From positions 1-64,000 of the forward strand of contig WWBZ02000009.1 of NCBI GenBank assembly GCA_011503125.2: a stretch of 64,000 nt of DNA, written 5' to 3'. Positions within the stretch are counted from its first letter, which is position 1, and each line of letters starts with the position of its first letter. The DNA is from Botryosphaeria dothidea (Eukaryota; Ascomycota; Dothideomycetes; Botryosphaeriales; Botryosphaeriaceae). This document shows positions 22,783-33,538 of this stretch, in pieces. The notes beneath the pieces are model-generated. The model was not told where the DNA came from. It did not search any database and saw nothing but the letters and a program-made list of their open reading frames with translations. The position numbers and the translations under genes are program-made.

Positions 22783-25365
22783 ATGAATTTCACCCGCCTT
22801 CGCCTCTCCAGCTCCCCGGCGGTCTCCCCAAACATCATCGACGCGCCGTCCAGCCCGACCAAATCCGTCTATCTCGACATGGACGAGACGACGCCGACGT
22901 CTCCGCAGATGCCATCCTACCCGTACACTCTAAGCAATGACACATCCGAAAGGACACCGACCACCGCGACAGCGACGAGTAAGCCAGCAGGAGCAGCAAC
23001 GAACGCGCCCGCCGCAGGCCCCTCCATCCGCCGCACCAACTTCTTCGACTCGGACAGCAGCTCCGACGACGACGAAGAAGACAACGACGAGCTCACCACC
23101 GCCGACGACCTCGCCTTCTCCCAGCGCCACAGCCTCGTCTCCCCCCTGCCGCCTCTCCTCCCAGACGACGACGACGACGGCGGCGAAGACGACAACCGCG
23201 GCCGCCCCCTCACGCGCTCCCCGCCGCCCCTCCTCCCCAGCCCCAGCATCTTCAGCAGCAGCAAAGCACATCCTGCAAACGACCACCACCGCAAGGGAGC
23301 ATACTACCTGGGCGTGCGCCCGGAGGAGTACGCGTTCGTGTGTGGGACGCGGCCGACTTCGAGCGTGGGCGATGAGGACGCGTCGTCGTACTACGTCGAG
23401 CAGGGGAGGGGGTTCGATGGGTATACGCGGTACGACGTGCCGACTGCTTCGTCGTCGTCGCCGCCGCTGACGGCGAGCAAGAAGCAGAGGCAGACGTTGA
23501 GGCCGGAGGGGGTCAGTCCGAAGCATGTCCCGTTTGGGGCGCCGGATTTGGCGGTTGCGGCGAGGAGGGTGTTGGCGGAGAGGGATCGGCGGAGGGGGAG
23601 GAAGACTAGGGAGAAGATGGGGATGGGGGGTATGGCGGAATTGATGTTGAAGGGGAGGACGAGCTCGAGTGTTTTGGGGCCGAGTGCGAGTGAGTATGAG
23701 GATCTGGGGTGGGGGAGGGGAGGTGGTGAGAACGCGGCCGAGTTGTCGAAAGGGAGACCGTTGTCGTATGGAGAGGGGGAAGCGGATGTTGGTATGAGCA
23801 GTCCCGGAAATCATGGTGGGAAGGAAAATGCTGCCGCGGCGAGGAGATCGGACGCTCTCGAGGAAGGGCTTCACGATGGTGGCCCGGCGGAGACGCAGTC
23901 GGTGTTGAGTAAGACGGACAACATCCTTGGCGTGCACGCTATCACATTGCAGGCGTTGTTGCGGAATGAGGAAGGCTTGCAGGCGAGCGCTTCATCTGTG
24001 AGGCGGAAGAGTGCGTCATCCGAATTCAGTCGGAAGGACATTCAGAAGTTACATGGACAGTTGTCTCAACAACCTCGGGATTCGGCGACATCCTTACCTC
24101 CGCCAGTTCCAGAGATTCCACCAATAGTCCAGATTCAGCAGCCGAAAAGAGTGGCGATGGTGCCGCCGCCTATTGATACGAGTAGATCGAGAGGGAGTAG
24201 AAGCAACAGTAAGGTGAAGACGCCGTATCCATTCCACCACCACAAGAACCTCCCTAAGACGCTAGGGAGCCCTGGCATACCGGGAACGAGAGCGAAGGAC
24301 ACAGTGCTCACGCTGAGCATACATCGAAGAAGCGGCGTACTCTCATCCCGCGTGGCGCGGGTGACGCTCCCGGCTGAGTTGTTGGAAGGGAACTATCATG
24401 CGGCGAACAGTTCCGGCGATGACATCGCTCCAGATGAGAAGCCTCCGCCTGTATTCGACGACGCAGCTTTCTTCAAGGAGCTACGTACTGAATACGCGCG
24501 CCTAGCTGGCCGTTGGTGGCGTTTCTTCAGTGCTCGGACCCTGAGTCGGATCACAGTCGGCCATACGACCGCTTGGTCTGCCACCGAGAGCTGCCCCAGT
24601 CCAGCCGCTTGTGGCGGCGGACGTTGCTGTCCAGCTGCTCGAGCGGCTCATGGGGGTGGCCTGCAGCAGCAGCAACGTGGTTGCTCGGCGGCTACGCCGA
24701 GTGGTATCTATCATGTCCGCAGCCCCAGATTCCTGGCAAGCCAGGGGCTGAAGGATACATTCTCCGAGGAGAACCTGCTTGCACATTTCCGAAGCCCGCG
24801 AATGGGACGGAGCAGGTTCGCGTGGGTGCTCTGGGCCAGCCGACTGGCGGGCTTGCACGAGCAACCGGAGCTTTCGACTTGGAGAGCACGGCAGCGACAG
24901 CAGCAGCAGAAGGGCGCCAACTCGAGAGAAAGAGAGCTACCGCCAACATCTGGTGCCGGTGCTGCTGGCAAATGGGTGGATACTTCGGGACGCACTCCCA
25001 GCACTGCTAGCACGGCGTTTGCAGGTGGCGGGAGCGACAACGGGAGTAAGGACGATGTGGTCGAAGATACGGCTATGGCGGAACTTGGCCTAGCTGGCGG
25101 TATCGGGCCTGGACATAGCATTGCCACACTGGAATTTGTGGAGGGCTGGAGCATCACGAGAATTCTGGCGGCGGTCCTGCTAGTGCTATTGTTAGCAGCG
25201 GCAGGTATCGTGCTGTGGATTCTGTTTGGCAGCGGGATCCTGGTTGATGGAGTCAGAGGCAGTGGTGCTAGAGTAGGTACTGCTGTGCTAATAGGCGCAG
25301 GTGTATTGTTGTTTGGGTGGACTCTGGTGCTGGCATGGATGGGGGTCAGTTGGTGCGTCGTGTAG
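22783..25365 (+). CDS. Conserved fungal protein of unknown function, C-terminal membrane anchor
   Basis: Uninterrupted frame of 860 residues starting MNFTRLRLSSSPAVSP. Residues 1 to about 550 are disordered and low complexity, with an acidic run (SDSSSDDDEEDNDE) near 90 and many Ser/Pro. A conserved-looking core follows: LHGQLSQQPR, RAKDTVLTLSIHRRSGVLSS, FFKELRTEYARLAGRWWRFF and, after a Gly/Cys/Gln-rich insert, SPRFLASQGLKDTFSEENLL and GRSRFAWVLWASRLAG. Two membrane helices lie near the end: RILAAVLLVLLLAAAGIVLWIL (about 785-810) and GTAVLIGAGVLLFGWTLVLAWM. I recognise the core as recurring in hypothetical proteins of moulds but know no function. The insert at 24,560-24,710 looks unlike the rest and could hide an intron or local frame error. 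Confidence 0.8.
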   Translation: MNFTRLRLSSSPAVSPNIIDAPSSPTKSVYLDMDETTPTSPQMPSYPYTLSNDTSERTPTTATATSKPAGAATNAPAAGPSIRRTNFFDSDSSSDDDEEDNDELTTADDLAFSQRHSLVSPLPPLLPDDDDDGGEDDNRGRPLTRSPPPLLPSPSIFSSSKAHPANDHHRKGAYYLGVRPEEYAFVCGTRPTSSVGDEDASSYYVEQGRGFDGYTRYDVPTASSSSPPLTASKKQRQTLRPEGVSPKHVPFGAPDLAVAARRVLAERDRRRGRKTREKMGMGGMAELMLKGRTSSSVLGPSASEYEDLGWGRGGGENAAELSKGRPLSYGEGEADVGMSSPGNHGGKENAAAARRSDALEEGLHDGGPAETQSVLSKTDNILGVHAITLQALLRNEEGLQASASSVRRKSASSEFSRKDIQKLHGQLSQQPRDSATSLPPPVPEIPPIVQIQQPKRVAMVPPPIDTSRSRGSRSNSKVKTPYPFHHHKNLPKTLGSPGIPGTRAKDTVLTLSIHRRSGVLSSRVARVTLPAELLEGNYHAANSSGDDIAPDEKPPPVFDDAAFFKELRTEYARLAGRWWRFFSARTLSRITVGHTTAWSATESCPSPAACGGGRCCPAARAAHGGGLQQQQRGCSAATPSGIYHVRSPRFLASQGLKDTFSEENLLAHFRSPRMGRSRFAWVLWASRLAGLHEQPELSTWRARQRQQQQKGANSRERELPPTSGAGAAGKWVDTSGRTPSTASTAFAGGGSDNGSKDDVVEDTAMAELGLAGGIGPGHSIATLEFVEGWSITRILAAVLLVLLLAAAGIVLWILFGSGILVDGVRGSGARVGTAVLIGAGVLLFGWTLVLAWMGVSWCVV

Positions 25366-26160
25366 AAAAGTCTAATACCGGTGATGGGACAGAAAGTCTA
25401 TTGTTAGTAATCGAGCATCCGTTCTATGGGCGTAGTCATGATGCACGGTCACATGGATGGTTCGGATTGAAGAGGCACATGGGACTGGTGTGGATGGAGA
25501 CTGTAGGACTCGGAGAGCAATCTGCTGACTTTTGCGGAGCAGGACCAATGAGAGGGACGGCCATCTGAGCGCAACCAAGGGCCAGTGGCATTGATGCAGC
25601 CGAGTTTAGCCGCAGTTGTTCAGGCTGAAGCGATCGCATAGAGAGAGACTGGAGGGCTGCCCTCTCACTGAGCTGATATGTAGGAGATACGAGCGGCAAG
25701 AAGAGAGGGCAACCTCAGAGTGTCGTTCTGTGGAAAGGGTGGTCCGCCTGTGGTGATTGGCGCAGGGGTAGCAGCAGGCCGTTCGAAGAGTCGTGTGGAG
25801 CCGAGGGTCGACGATCTGTGAGAAGGGCGGAGTTTGCGAGGGTTGGGATGGCAAGGTGGTTCGGGGACGGGGGAGTCGGAGCAGGGGCTGGTGGCTGGCT
25901 CGCCGCTCCCTTTCGCGCAACGCGTGGGCCCGTGATCCTCGCCGTGCATGCACTGGACAGCTAAGCCATAAACTTGCCCGCAACCACTCCCACACCCACG
26001 CCCATTCCACCCGGCTTTGTTCTGCTGCCACCACACGACTATGCTCTGCCTTCGTACGCTCGCTTGATCCCGCCAGCCCTCCGCCCGAGTCTCCGCCCCG
26101 CCGCCCGCGCCCAGACACCGCATCGCCCTCGCAGCACCCCATCCCGCTGTCGCGCCAGCC
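25366..26160. other. Upstream region of SEC24
   Basis: About 800 bp including the SEC24 promoter and leader. A 409-codon minus frame (25606-26835) spans it and the SEC24 5' end. Its composition is that of a shadow of a Gln/Pro-rich coding start, with no domain, so it is not called. Confidence 0.55.
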
Positions 26161-29100
26161 ATGGCCGACTTCAGCATGTACCACGCCCTGGGCGCGCACT
26201 CGCCCAACCCCAACCCCCAGCAGCAGCAGCCCCAGCAGGACCAGAACCAATTCCGCCCGCCTGTCGCTCCGAGCCCTGGAGGCTACCACCAATCCGGCTC
26301 GTCCTACGCAAATGGCCCTCTGAATCAGTACGGCACGCCGCAGCAGCCCCATGCCGGCACCCCTCAGCAGGACCAGGGCTATTTCCCTCCGCAGCCGCAG
26401 CCCTCGCCAGGCCAGCAAGACATGTCGGGCTTGGCACAACAGATGGGAGGCATGGGACTCGGCGTGGCCACTCCAGGCCAGGCGCATGCTGCCAGGCCGC
26501 ACAAGAAGAAGGACAGGCACGCCTATCACCAACTGGATGCTGCTGGGAGCTCGCAGGCCTACAATGGCGTTCCCCAGGGAGACGCTCCGTCGCAGTTCCT
26601 CAACCAGCCCATTACCCCGGCCATGAACCAGTTCCCCGCCGCTGCTGGTAATTTTGTACCTGCGAACCCGGCCACGCCCATGCAGCATGCTGCCCGCGGT
26701 GCTGCTTTCAACGGCTCTGTTGCGTCGTCTGCTCAGGGCAAAGTAGATCCGGAGCAGGTTCCCAGCATCCCCAGAGCGCGAGATGTCCCAGCGCAGTTCT
26801 ACCAAGAGAACGTATACCCCACCATGGAGCGCCATCTGCCCCCGCCTGCCGCCATTCCCTTCGTTGCCTTCGACCAGGGCAACTCTGCGCCGCGATTCGC
26901 CAGGCTCACTCTGAATAGTATACCCCAGTCTGCCGATGCGCTGGCTTCAACCGCTCTTCCTCTGGGCTTGGTCCTTCAACCACTTGCAGCGCTGCAGGAA
27001 GGCGAACAACCCGTTCCGGTATTGGACTTTGGTGAGGCAGGTCCGCCTAGGTGTAGGAGATGCAGAGCATACATCAATCCTTTCATGACCTTCAGGTCTG
27101 GGGGCAATAAGTTTGTCTGCAATATGTGTACCTTCCCGAACGACGTCGCTCCGGAATACTTTGCACCGACAGACCCCTCGGGTGTTCGCGTGGATCGCCT
27201 ACAACGGCCGGAGCTTACATTGGGCACGGTAGACTTCATGGTCCCGAAGGAATACTGGTCGAAGGAACCCGTGGGTCTGCGCTGGCTCTTCCTTGTCGAT
27301 GTCAGCGCCGAGGCTGTGAACAAGGGTTTCCTGGACGGCTTCTGTGAAGGCATAATGAATGCGCTCTATGGCAGTGAAGATGAGAGCGAGGAGCAGAACG
27401 GCACGGCACCGAGAAAACTGCCGAAGGATGCCAAAGTTGGAATTGTGACGTACGACAAGGAGATACATTTCTACAACCTCAGCCCCAGCCTGGACAAGGC
27501 CCAAATGATGGTTATGCCAGATATCGAGGATCCTTTTGTTCCGCTCAGCGAAGGCCTTTTCGTCGACCCGCAAGAGTCCAAATCAGTCATCACTGCGCTT
27601 TTGACCCAACTGCCGACTATGTTCTCCCAGATCAAGAACCCGGAACCCGCTCTGCTATCGACTCTCCACTCCGCACTGGACGCGCTGAAGGATACTGGTG
27701 GTAAGATTGTCTGTTCGCTTGCAACTCTGCCAACATGGGGACCTGGCCGACTGTTCCTCCGTGACGATGGCAAGGTCCATGGCACTGATGCTGAGAAGAA
27801 GCTTCTCACCACCGAGCATCCTGGTTACAAGAAGATCGGTGGAAAATTCTGCGAGACCGGAATCGGTATCGATTTCTTCCTGGCTGCACCGAGCGGTGGT
27901 TATCTTGATGTCGCAACAATAGGTCACGTTGCTGAAGTCACTGGAGGCGAAGTCTTCTACTTCCCCAATTTCCACGGCCCGCGCGATACTCTGAAGCTCT
28001 CCAAAGAAATCAAGCATACCGTGACCCGCGAGACTGGCTACCAAGCCCTCATGAAGGTTCGCTGTTCCAATGGCTTGCAAGTTTCGGCGTATCATGGGAA
28101 TTTCTATCACCACACTTTCGGTGCCGACCTCGAGTTCGGTGTCATCGATGCAGACAAATCCATTGGCGTTATGTTCAGCTACGACGGCAAGTTGGACCCG
28201 AAGCTCGATGCCCATTTCCAAAGTGCATTGCTGTACACGACTGCAGGTGGCGAGAGGAGAGTAAGATGCTGTAACCTCGTTGCAAGCGTCAACGACAATC
28301 CTGTCGAGACGATGAAGTTTGTGGATCAGGATGCCGTAGTGAACATCATCGCCAAGGAGGCTGCATCACGCATGGCCGAGCGCTCGCTCAAGGACATCCG
28401 AAATGCTATCACGGAGAAGACAGTCGATATTCTCGCTGCCTACCGTAAGAATTTCTCTCATGGTCATCCGCCGGGTCAACTTGTGCTGCCAGAACACCTC
28501 AAGGAGTTTGCTATGTACATGCTTGGCCTCATCAAGTCCCGCGCGTTCAAGGGCGGCAAGGAGCCTACGGACCGTCGCGTCTACGATGCGCGCATGCTCA
28601 AAGCCATGGGACCCACCGAATTGTCGCTCTACCTCTATCCGCGCATCTACTCGCTGCACAACCTCGAGCCGACAGAAGGCTTCGCCAATGAGAACGGCCG
28701 CCTGCTAATTCCTCCGGGCGTACGGGCGTCCTACTCCCGCATCGAAGAGGGCGGTGCTTACCTCGTGGACAACGGGCAGCAAGTCATCCTCTGGCTGCAC
28801 AGCGCCGTGTCGCCAAACCTCCTGGAGGATCTGTTCGGCCCGGGCGTCAATGAGCTGCGCGCCCTCGACCCCTTCCTGAACAACATCCCCGTTCTTGAGA
28901 CCCACCTTAACGCCCAAGTCCGCAACATCCTCCAGTACCTCGAGCAGACGCGCGGCAGCAAGGCCGTCACCATCCAGCTTGCGAGGCAAGGGTTGGACGG
29001 CGCGGAATACGAGTTCGCGAGACTGCTGTACGAGGATCGGAATGGCGAGGCGCAGAGTTACGTCGATTGGTTGGTGCATGTGCACCGGAATATTCAGCTC

Positions 29101-29434
29101 GAGGTATGTTAACCCTTCCTTCCTTCCTTCCTTCCTTCCTCCTCCCCAATCACCTACATCATTATTATCCCTTTCGTCTTCTCGTCTCACCTCGAATTTT
29201 TTCCTTTCGTTTTGAAGCTCGATCCGCACTCGCACCGCACGTCCTTCTAGGGAGAACCGCACCGGTTTCTGAGTGCCTCCCTCTCTCCTTATCCCTCGAA
29301 GAAGAAACCCTTTTAATAACGCGCATTTTGCTGGTTCGCAGCTCTCCGGCCACAGGACGAAGGAAGCGGATCCGACGGACTCGGCATCGATGGCCTCGAC
29401 ATTCACGGGGTTGAGGACGCCTTATTGGGGTTAA
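26161..29434 (+). CDS. SEC24: COPII coat subunit Sec24
   Basis: Two exons, 26161-29103 and 29342-29434; 1011 residues, typical length. Sec24 is the cargo-binding half of the Sec23/24 inner coat at ER exit sites. The N-terminal ~200 residues are rich in Gln, Pro and Gly. The zinc finger is CRRCRAYINPFMTF...FVCNMC (about residues 297-324), followed by the trunk (GLRWLFLVDVSAEAVNKGF), the beta-barrel, the helical region and the gelsolin domain (AYLVDNGQQVILWLHSAVSP). The last exon encodes 30 residues ending TGLRTPYWG. The 238-nt intron is long for this window and begins with a (TTCC)n microsatellite. Upstream, MADFSMYHALG is a good start with no in-frame ATG before it. Confidence 0.97.
29114..29141. 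repeat. (TTCC)n microsatellite in the SEC24 intron
   Basis: About six tandem TTCC units start ten bases after the exon-intron junction of the terminal SEC24 intron. They lie entirely within the 238-nt intron 29104-29341. Confidence 0.9.
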
Positions 29435-30502
29435 GTCGAAGGCAGCGGGGGAATATGAATTAAATCTAGGCGGGTATTGTGCGGGATGGCGCTTGAGGGG
29501 ATAGCGCAGTGCGAGAAGTTGTTACGGAAGACTACCTTTTCAGTTTGTTCGTTGGAAGAAGTCACCACAAAAAAAGCGGTAGGAAGTTTAGCTTTTTGCG
29601 GCAAGCGCCAAATATATGCATGGGCAGCGGGGTTTTCTATTCTCTTGTCGGCCGAGGGGTTTCGCCTTTTTTTTGCCCTCCATACAGTCTTCGTAATTAA
29701 GGCCAAACAGTGGGTTCGATTGGCTGTGAGTAGATTTGGTGGGCGATCCGGGTTGGGTTTCCCTACGTTTCCTCTTTTGGTTGTCTTATATCTCTCTTGA
29801 ATCCTTGAGACACCCTCAGGACACCATTGAGAATGAAATGTACAAGTGCTGAGCTTTGCGAAGAGAGAGCGTCCGACGATAAGATGAGGAATGTTGTGTT
29901 CAACGAGATGAAAGTGACAAAAAACAATGAAAGGAAGGGCTTGAGGATGGTGAATTAGTGGGCAGTCTTGCTACGTGCATGATACGAGACGGGAATTCTC
30001 GATGGCGCCGGAGTGACCGACTCGGCAAGAATGCTGTGCCATGAGTGCTTAACGTCAGTCGTGGCGCTATTGGGCTTGCTACGGGCAATGTGTTCCTGCG
30101 CATGTTCATCCTGTGAGGGTCTTTGTGTGAAAGCAAATCGTGAAATTGTCTTTTTCCCAGCTTTGGTATCAAACTCATCTCTCCTGTTTTTGTGTTTGGA
30201 AAGGTGGCGAAAACCGCATGGACTTAACATTTTTTGTATTCCCTTAGCCAGATGCAAATAACCGTGTAAGAGGAAGCAGGCAGTAATCGTTTGGTTTTCG
30301 CCAGCCAGCATAGGAGCCCAATAACCATGCACCACGCAGGATGATCGCCATACTTTTCTCGGAGCTCCACCGACGATGAGACGAGAGAAAGGAAAGGCCT
30401 TTCCTCCTTCCACCTCCCGTTGTAGTTTCCCCACTACTACTGCTACGCCTACGATCCGGGTGAGACCGCGGCAACAACAGCGACCGTGACACCGACCACC
30501 GT
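29435..30502. other. Convergent region between SEC24 and RPL18
   Basis: About 1.07 kb between convergent 3' ends. It contains A/T-rich stretches typical of 3' UTRs and only overlapping frames under 160 codons without domains. I see no gene. Confidence 0.5.
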
Positions 30503-31475
30503 TTACACCTTGAAACCCCTGGACCTCCTGCGGCCACGGGCACGCTCGAACTTCCTGCCCTTGGACTCAACGTACGGCTTCTGTAGCACGGGTCAGCGGC
30601 TGGTCGATCCGAGAGTTACATCCATTCTAGCCGGAATTGCCTACCTTGTGCGAGTGGGGACCGAAGCCAAAGTGCTTGACGGCCTCACGGGCGTTCTTGG
30701 GGCCGCGGAGGAGAAGGGTGTTGGCGCCAGTGGGGGCGCGGAGAGCGAGCTCGTCCAGAGTCAGGGTCTCGCCACCAGCCTTGAGGATCCTGGCACGGGC
30801 AGTGGCGGTGAAGCGCAGAGCGGCGATGGAGAGCTTGGGGACCTCAAGCAGGCGGTTGTCGTCGGTGACGGTGCCAACAATGACGATGGTCTTGCCCTCG
30901 TGAGCCTTGCCCGAGTGCTTGTTCGCAGCGGTCGAGATGATGCGGGAGATGGACATCGGAGGACGGTTGATGCGCGACATGAAAAGGCGGCGGAGCACGA
31001 CCTTGTTGAAGTCCGCATCGGTACGGCCTGTGTCATCGGGGTGTTAGAATCGCTATTTCTGTGTAGCATTTGCCTTCATGTCGCGGTCTCGTCGGCTCAG
31101 AAAGCGGCTTGTTCTCTCGATCTCGGGGATTCACGTACGGGCAAGGAACTGAAATAGGCATTCATGTCAGCTTCTTGGTTCCTTCAGTGTGGGAGAAGGG
31201 GATTACGCACGCGATAGAGCTTCGTCAGTAGTTTCAAGTAAACCTGTATACGTTCATGTCAGCGCCTTTTCCCTCCAGCTAAAAGACGGGGCTTATTACA
31301 TTGTCAGACCTCGGGGCCTTGCGGTGCGTCGAGCGCACGTGGTGCTTGTCCAAATCAATACCTGAAGGGCAAAAGCTGTCAGCCACGCCGCTCTCGGTCG
31401 TGGAGTCGTCGAAAATCGTGCGATGGTAGAATGCGGATGCTCTTGCACACATAATGAGGGGTATCACGTACCCAT
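30503..31475 (-). CDS. RPL18: 60S ribosomal protein L18 (eL18)
   Basis: Six coding exons on minus: 31475-31472, 31361-31300, 31243-31211, 31148-31139, 31027-30645 and 30580-30503; 189 residues. The spliced start is [22 protein letters not shown], then [41 protein letters not shown] and the end [19 protein letters not shown], all canonical eL18. It is a structural protein of the large cytosolic subunit. The first coding exon is four bases (ATG plus G) and the fourth is only ten bases (31139-31148). Both are forced by phase and by conservation of LARRTD. Two introns exceed 100 nt, long for this window. I looked for box C/D motifs in the introns and saw no convincing snoRNA. Confidence 0.95.
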
Positions 31476-32387
31476 TGTGGCGGCGGCGGTTGTCGGTTAT
31501 CGAGGTGGTGGTCCGTCGTCGTTGGTGTCGCAGTCGCTGTGGTCGTCCTGTACTTTGATTTTCAGGTTGGAGTGCACGGAGCGTGTGGCCTCGCTTGGGG
31601 GCTTGGCGCGCCTCGCGCTTAGTTAGTTACTCCTAGCACCAGCCGCATGCCGCATCACCGCCTTCACCTCCGCACGTTAGATGCCGCCTCACCATCACCG
31701 CCCGAGTCGCCTTGTGACGACAAACGACCAAGTCAACAGACAGTACGAGTTTGGCCTCCGCTGATACCATTCGACGAGAATCTGGGCTCAGTCACCCGGA
31801 TGAACCATTTCACGCACCTGCACCACGCATCTGCCGCACCGAAGCCCCGCTCCCGTGCCGATGAGAATCAAAAAGCGCTGCTGCAATCGATCGTCCATAT
31901 GAATATCCAGTGAGCTATCGGAATATAGCGCGAATCAGGCAAATATGCTCTGCTGTTTCATCGGTTGATCCTCTTCATGGAACCCCGGCATCCGTGTTGC
32001 AGCTCCCGCCCTTTAGCGTTATCTCGATTCTCACCGCAACATTCAAAACATTGGATGTCGGCGAAGAAAAGCACTTTCTTTATTCTTGGTTCGCGATCTA
32101 TCCGCTGTACCGTGTTTGGCCCGCTTTATTCCGGCAACGCCCGCTTCCGTTTCCCATAGATGCAGACACTCCTCATAACACTACCTGATGCTGACTCTTC
32201 TTCCCCCTGTACAGTTCTCCCAACCAGCTGTAGATTTTTTTGGGGCAACAATATTCTACCTCGTGAATCGCCGCTTTATGCTTTGCATAGGTTGTGTTTG
32301 GTCGAATGTTGTTTGCTGTGGACAAAGGAAAATCCAATTATGGGCTCGTCTAAGTCCACTAGGGACGAATGTGGTATTTGGAGTGTT
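31476..32387. other. RPL18 promoter region and carrier 3' region
   Basis: About 900 bp upstream of the minus-strand RPL18 gene. The short plus frames at 31647-31913 and 31910-32188 have no domain. I see no gene. Confidence 0.5.
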
Positions 32388-33538
32388 TTACACTTCCACT
32401 GGTCTCAGAGACACCAGGAAGTCTCTTGTCAATTCGAAGCTGAGCCAACTGCTCGCCATGCTAGGCGCAACCTTGAGCAGATTAGGCGCAATACCCTTGT
32501 ACAGTCCCTTGACTCCTTCGTGCTTGATAATGGTCGTAAGGGCATCCCATATCGACTTGTACTGATAGCCCATTCCACTCATGGTGTTGATTTGGAATCT
32601 GCGACGCAGAACGTCACTGTGATTTTATCAGCCGCTGCTGTTATCCATTGGACCGCACTGCACTTACAATGGATATGTGCATGTCTGCGCAACGGCACCT
32701 GAGACGGCGCCAGCGCCAAGTTTTCCGAAGACTCCGGGATCCGTCTTGCCCTCTTGTGTGAAAAAATTCCGCATAGACTCGTATACCATGAAGTTTAGGC
32801 CCACCTGTATTTACATCAGCCACACAAAAATCTACTGTTATGGGCCATTACTTACGTAAGGAGCTACTCCAGCCACCGTTGGTATTATGCCACGGTACAG
32901 AGCAAGGAACCCTCCTTCATTATTGTACATGGACGCCATCAGGCCCCACATGCCCGGAAGCTCCTTCTTCGCCTGGGCCGAGAGTCCCTTGAAAGACGCG
33001 GTTTGGATAGAAAGGCGCGTGCGCACGATGTCCAGAGGATACGTGAAAGTTACGGAGGTGATTCCTGCCAGTCCACCGCAAAGGAGGCGTTGTTGCGGGC
33101 TAAGCGGGACTCCGGGTGCATCTTCGAAAAACTACTCTCAATCTGTCAGCAATAGATCATGCCGTGCAAACCTAGTCCGTCTTGGTCTCGCATCCTTCAA
33201 CATTTCAAAAAATCACTCACCCGCTTGTAGAAATTGAAAGCTCCGAACTGTATGGCAGAGTAGGGCACGATGCGGATGCAATTGGTGCCATTGCCTGCCA
33301 TGAAACCCCGCCAGCCTTCTTCGCGCCACATTTTCGCCAAAGCCTTGCCTATCGACATCTTGTACTCGGTACGGCCATGGCTTTGGACCTGAAATAGGAT
33401 TTTTAATCGCTCTAGCGGCGAGACGACGGTTCGAGAGACGGCTCCGGCGACACCACCAGCCATGAACGAGGCGGCGACAGGCTGGGTGAGGAATTCCCGT
33501 ATACGCACCGCGCGCGAGGGAGGCGTGGGCGAGGACAT
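32388..33538 (-). CDS. Mitochondrial carrier (SLC25; YPR011C-like)
   Basis: Four exons on minus: 33538-33221, 33131-32856, 32804-32668 and 32616-32388; 319 residues. Three carrier repeats are present with signatures PLERLK, PLDIVR and PFDVLR (P-x-[DE]-x-x-[KR]), the last created by splicing. Each repeat has the usual EG-box (REEGWRGFMAGNG, NNEGGFLALYRG, KHEGVKGLYKG). SRTVVSPLERLKILFQVQ and GNGTNCIRIVPYSAIQFG place it near the calcium-independent adenine nucleotide/CoA carriers. The closest yeast relative from memory is YPR011C, reported to carry adenosine phosphosulfate species. The substrate is inferred only. It should sit in the mitochondrial inner membrane with six helices. Confidence 0.92.

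Noticed and set aside
22930..23937. 335-codon minus-strand frame
   Set aside because: Lies antisense within the 860-residue gene; Arg/Pro/Val repeats mirror the Asp/Ser/Pro codons of the sense strand.
25606..26835. 409-codon minus-strand frame over the SEC24 promoter and 5' end
   Set aside because: Antisense to the Gln/Pro-rich SEC24 start, compositionally odd, no domain and no conserved start.
30581..31471. Possible snoRNAs in RPL18 and RPL19 introns
   Set aside because: No box C (RUGAUGA) paired with a terminal box D was found in the longer introns.
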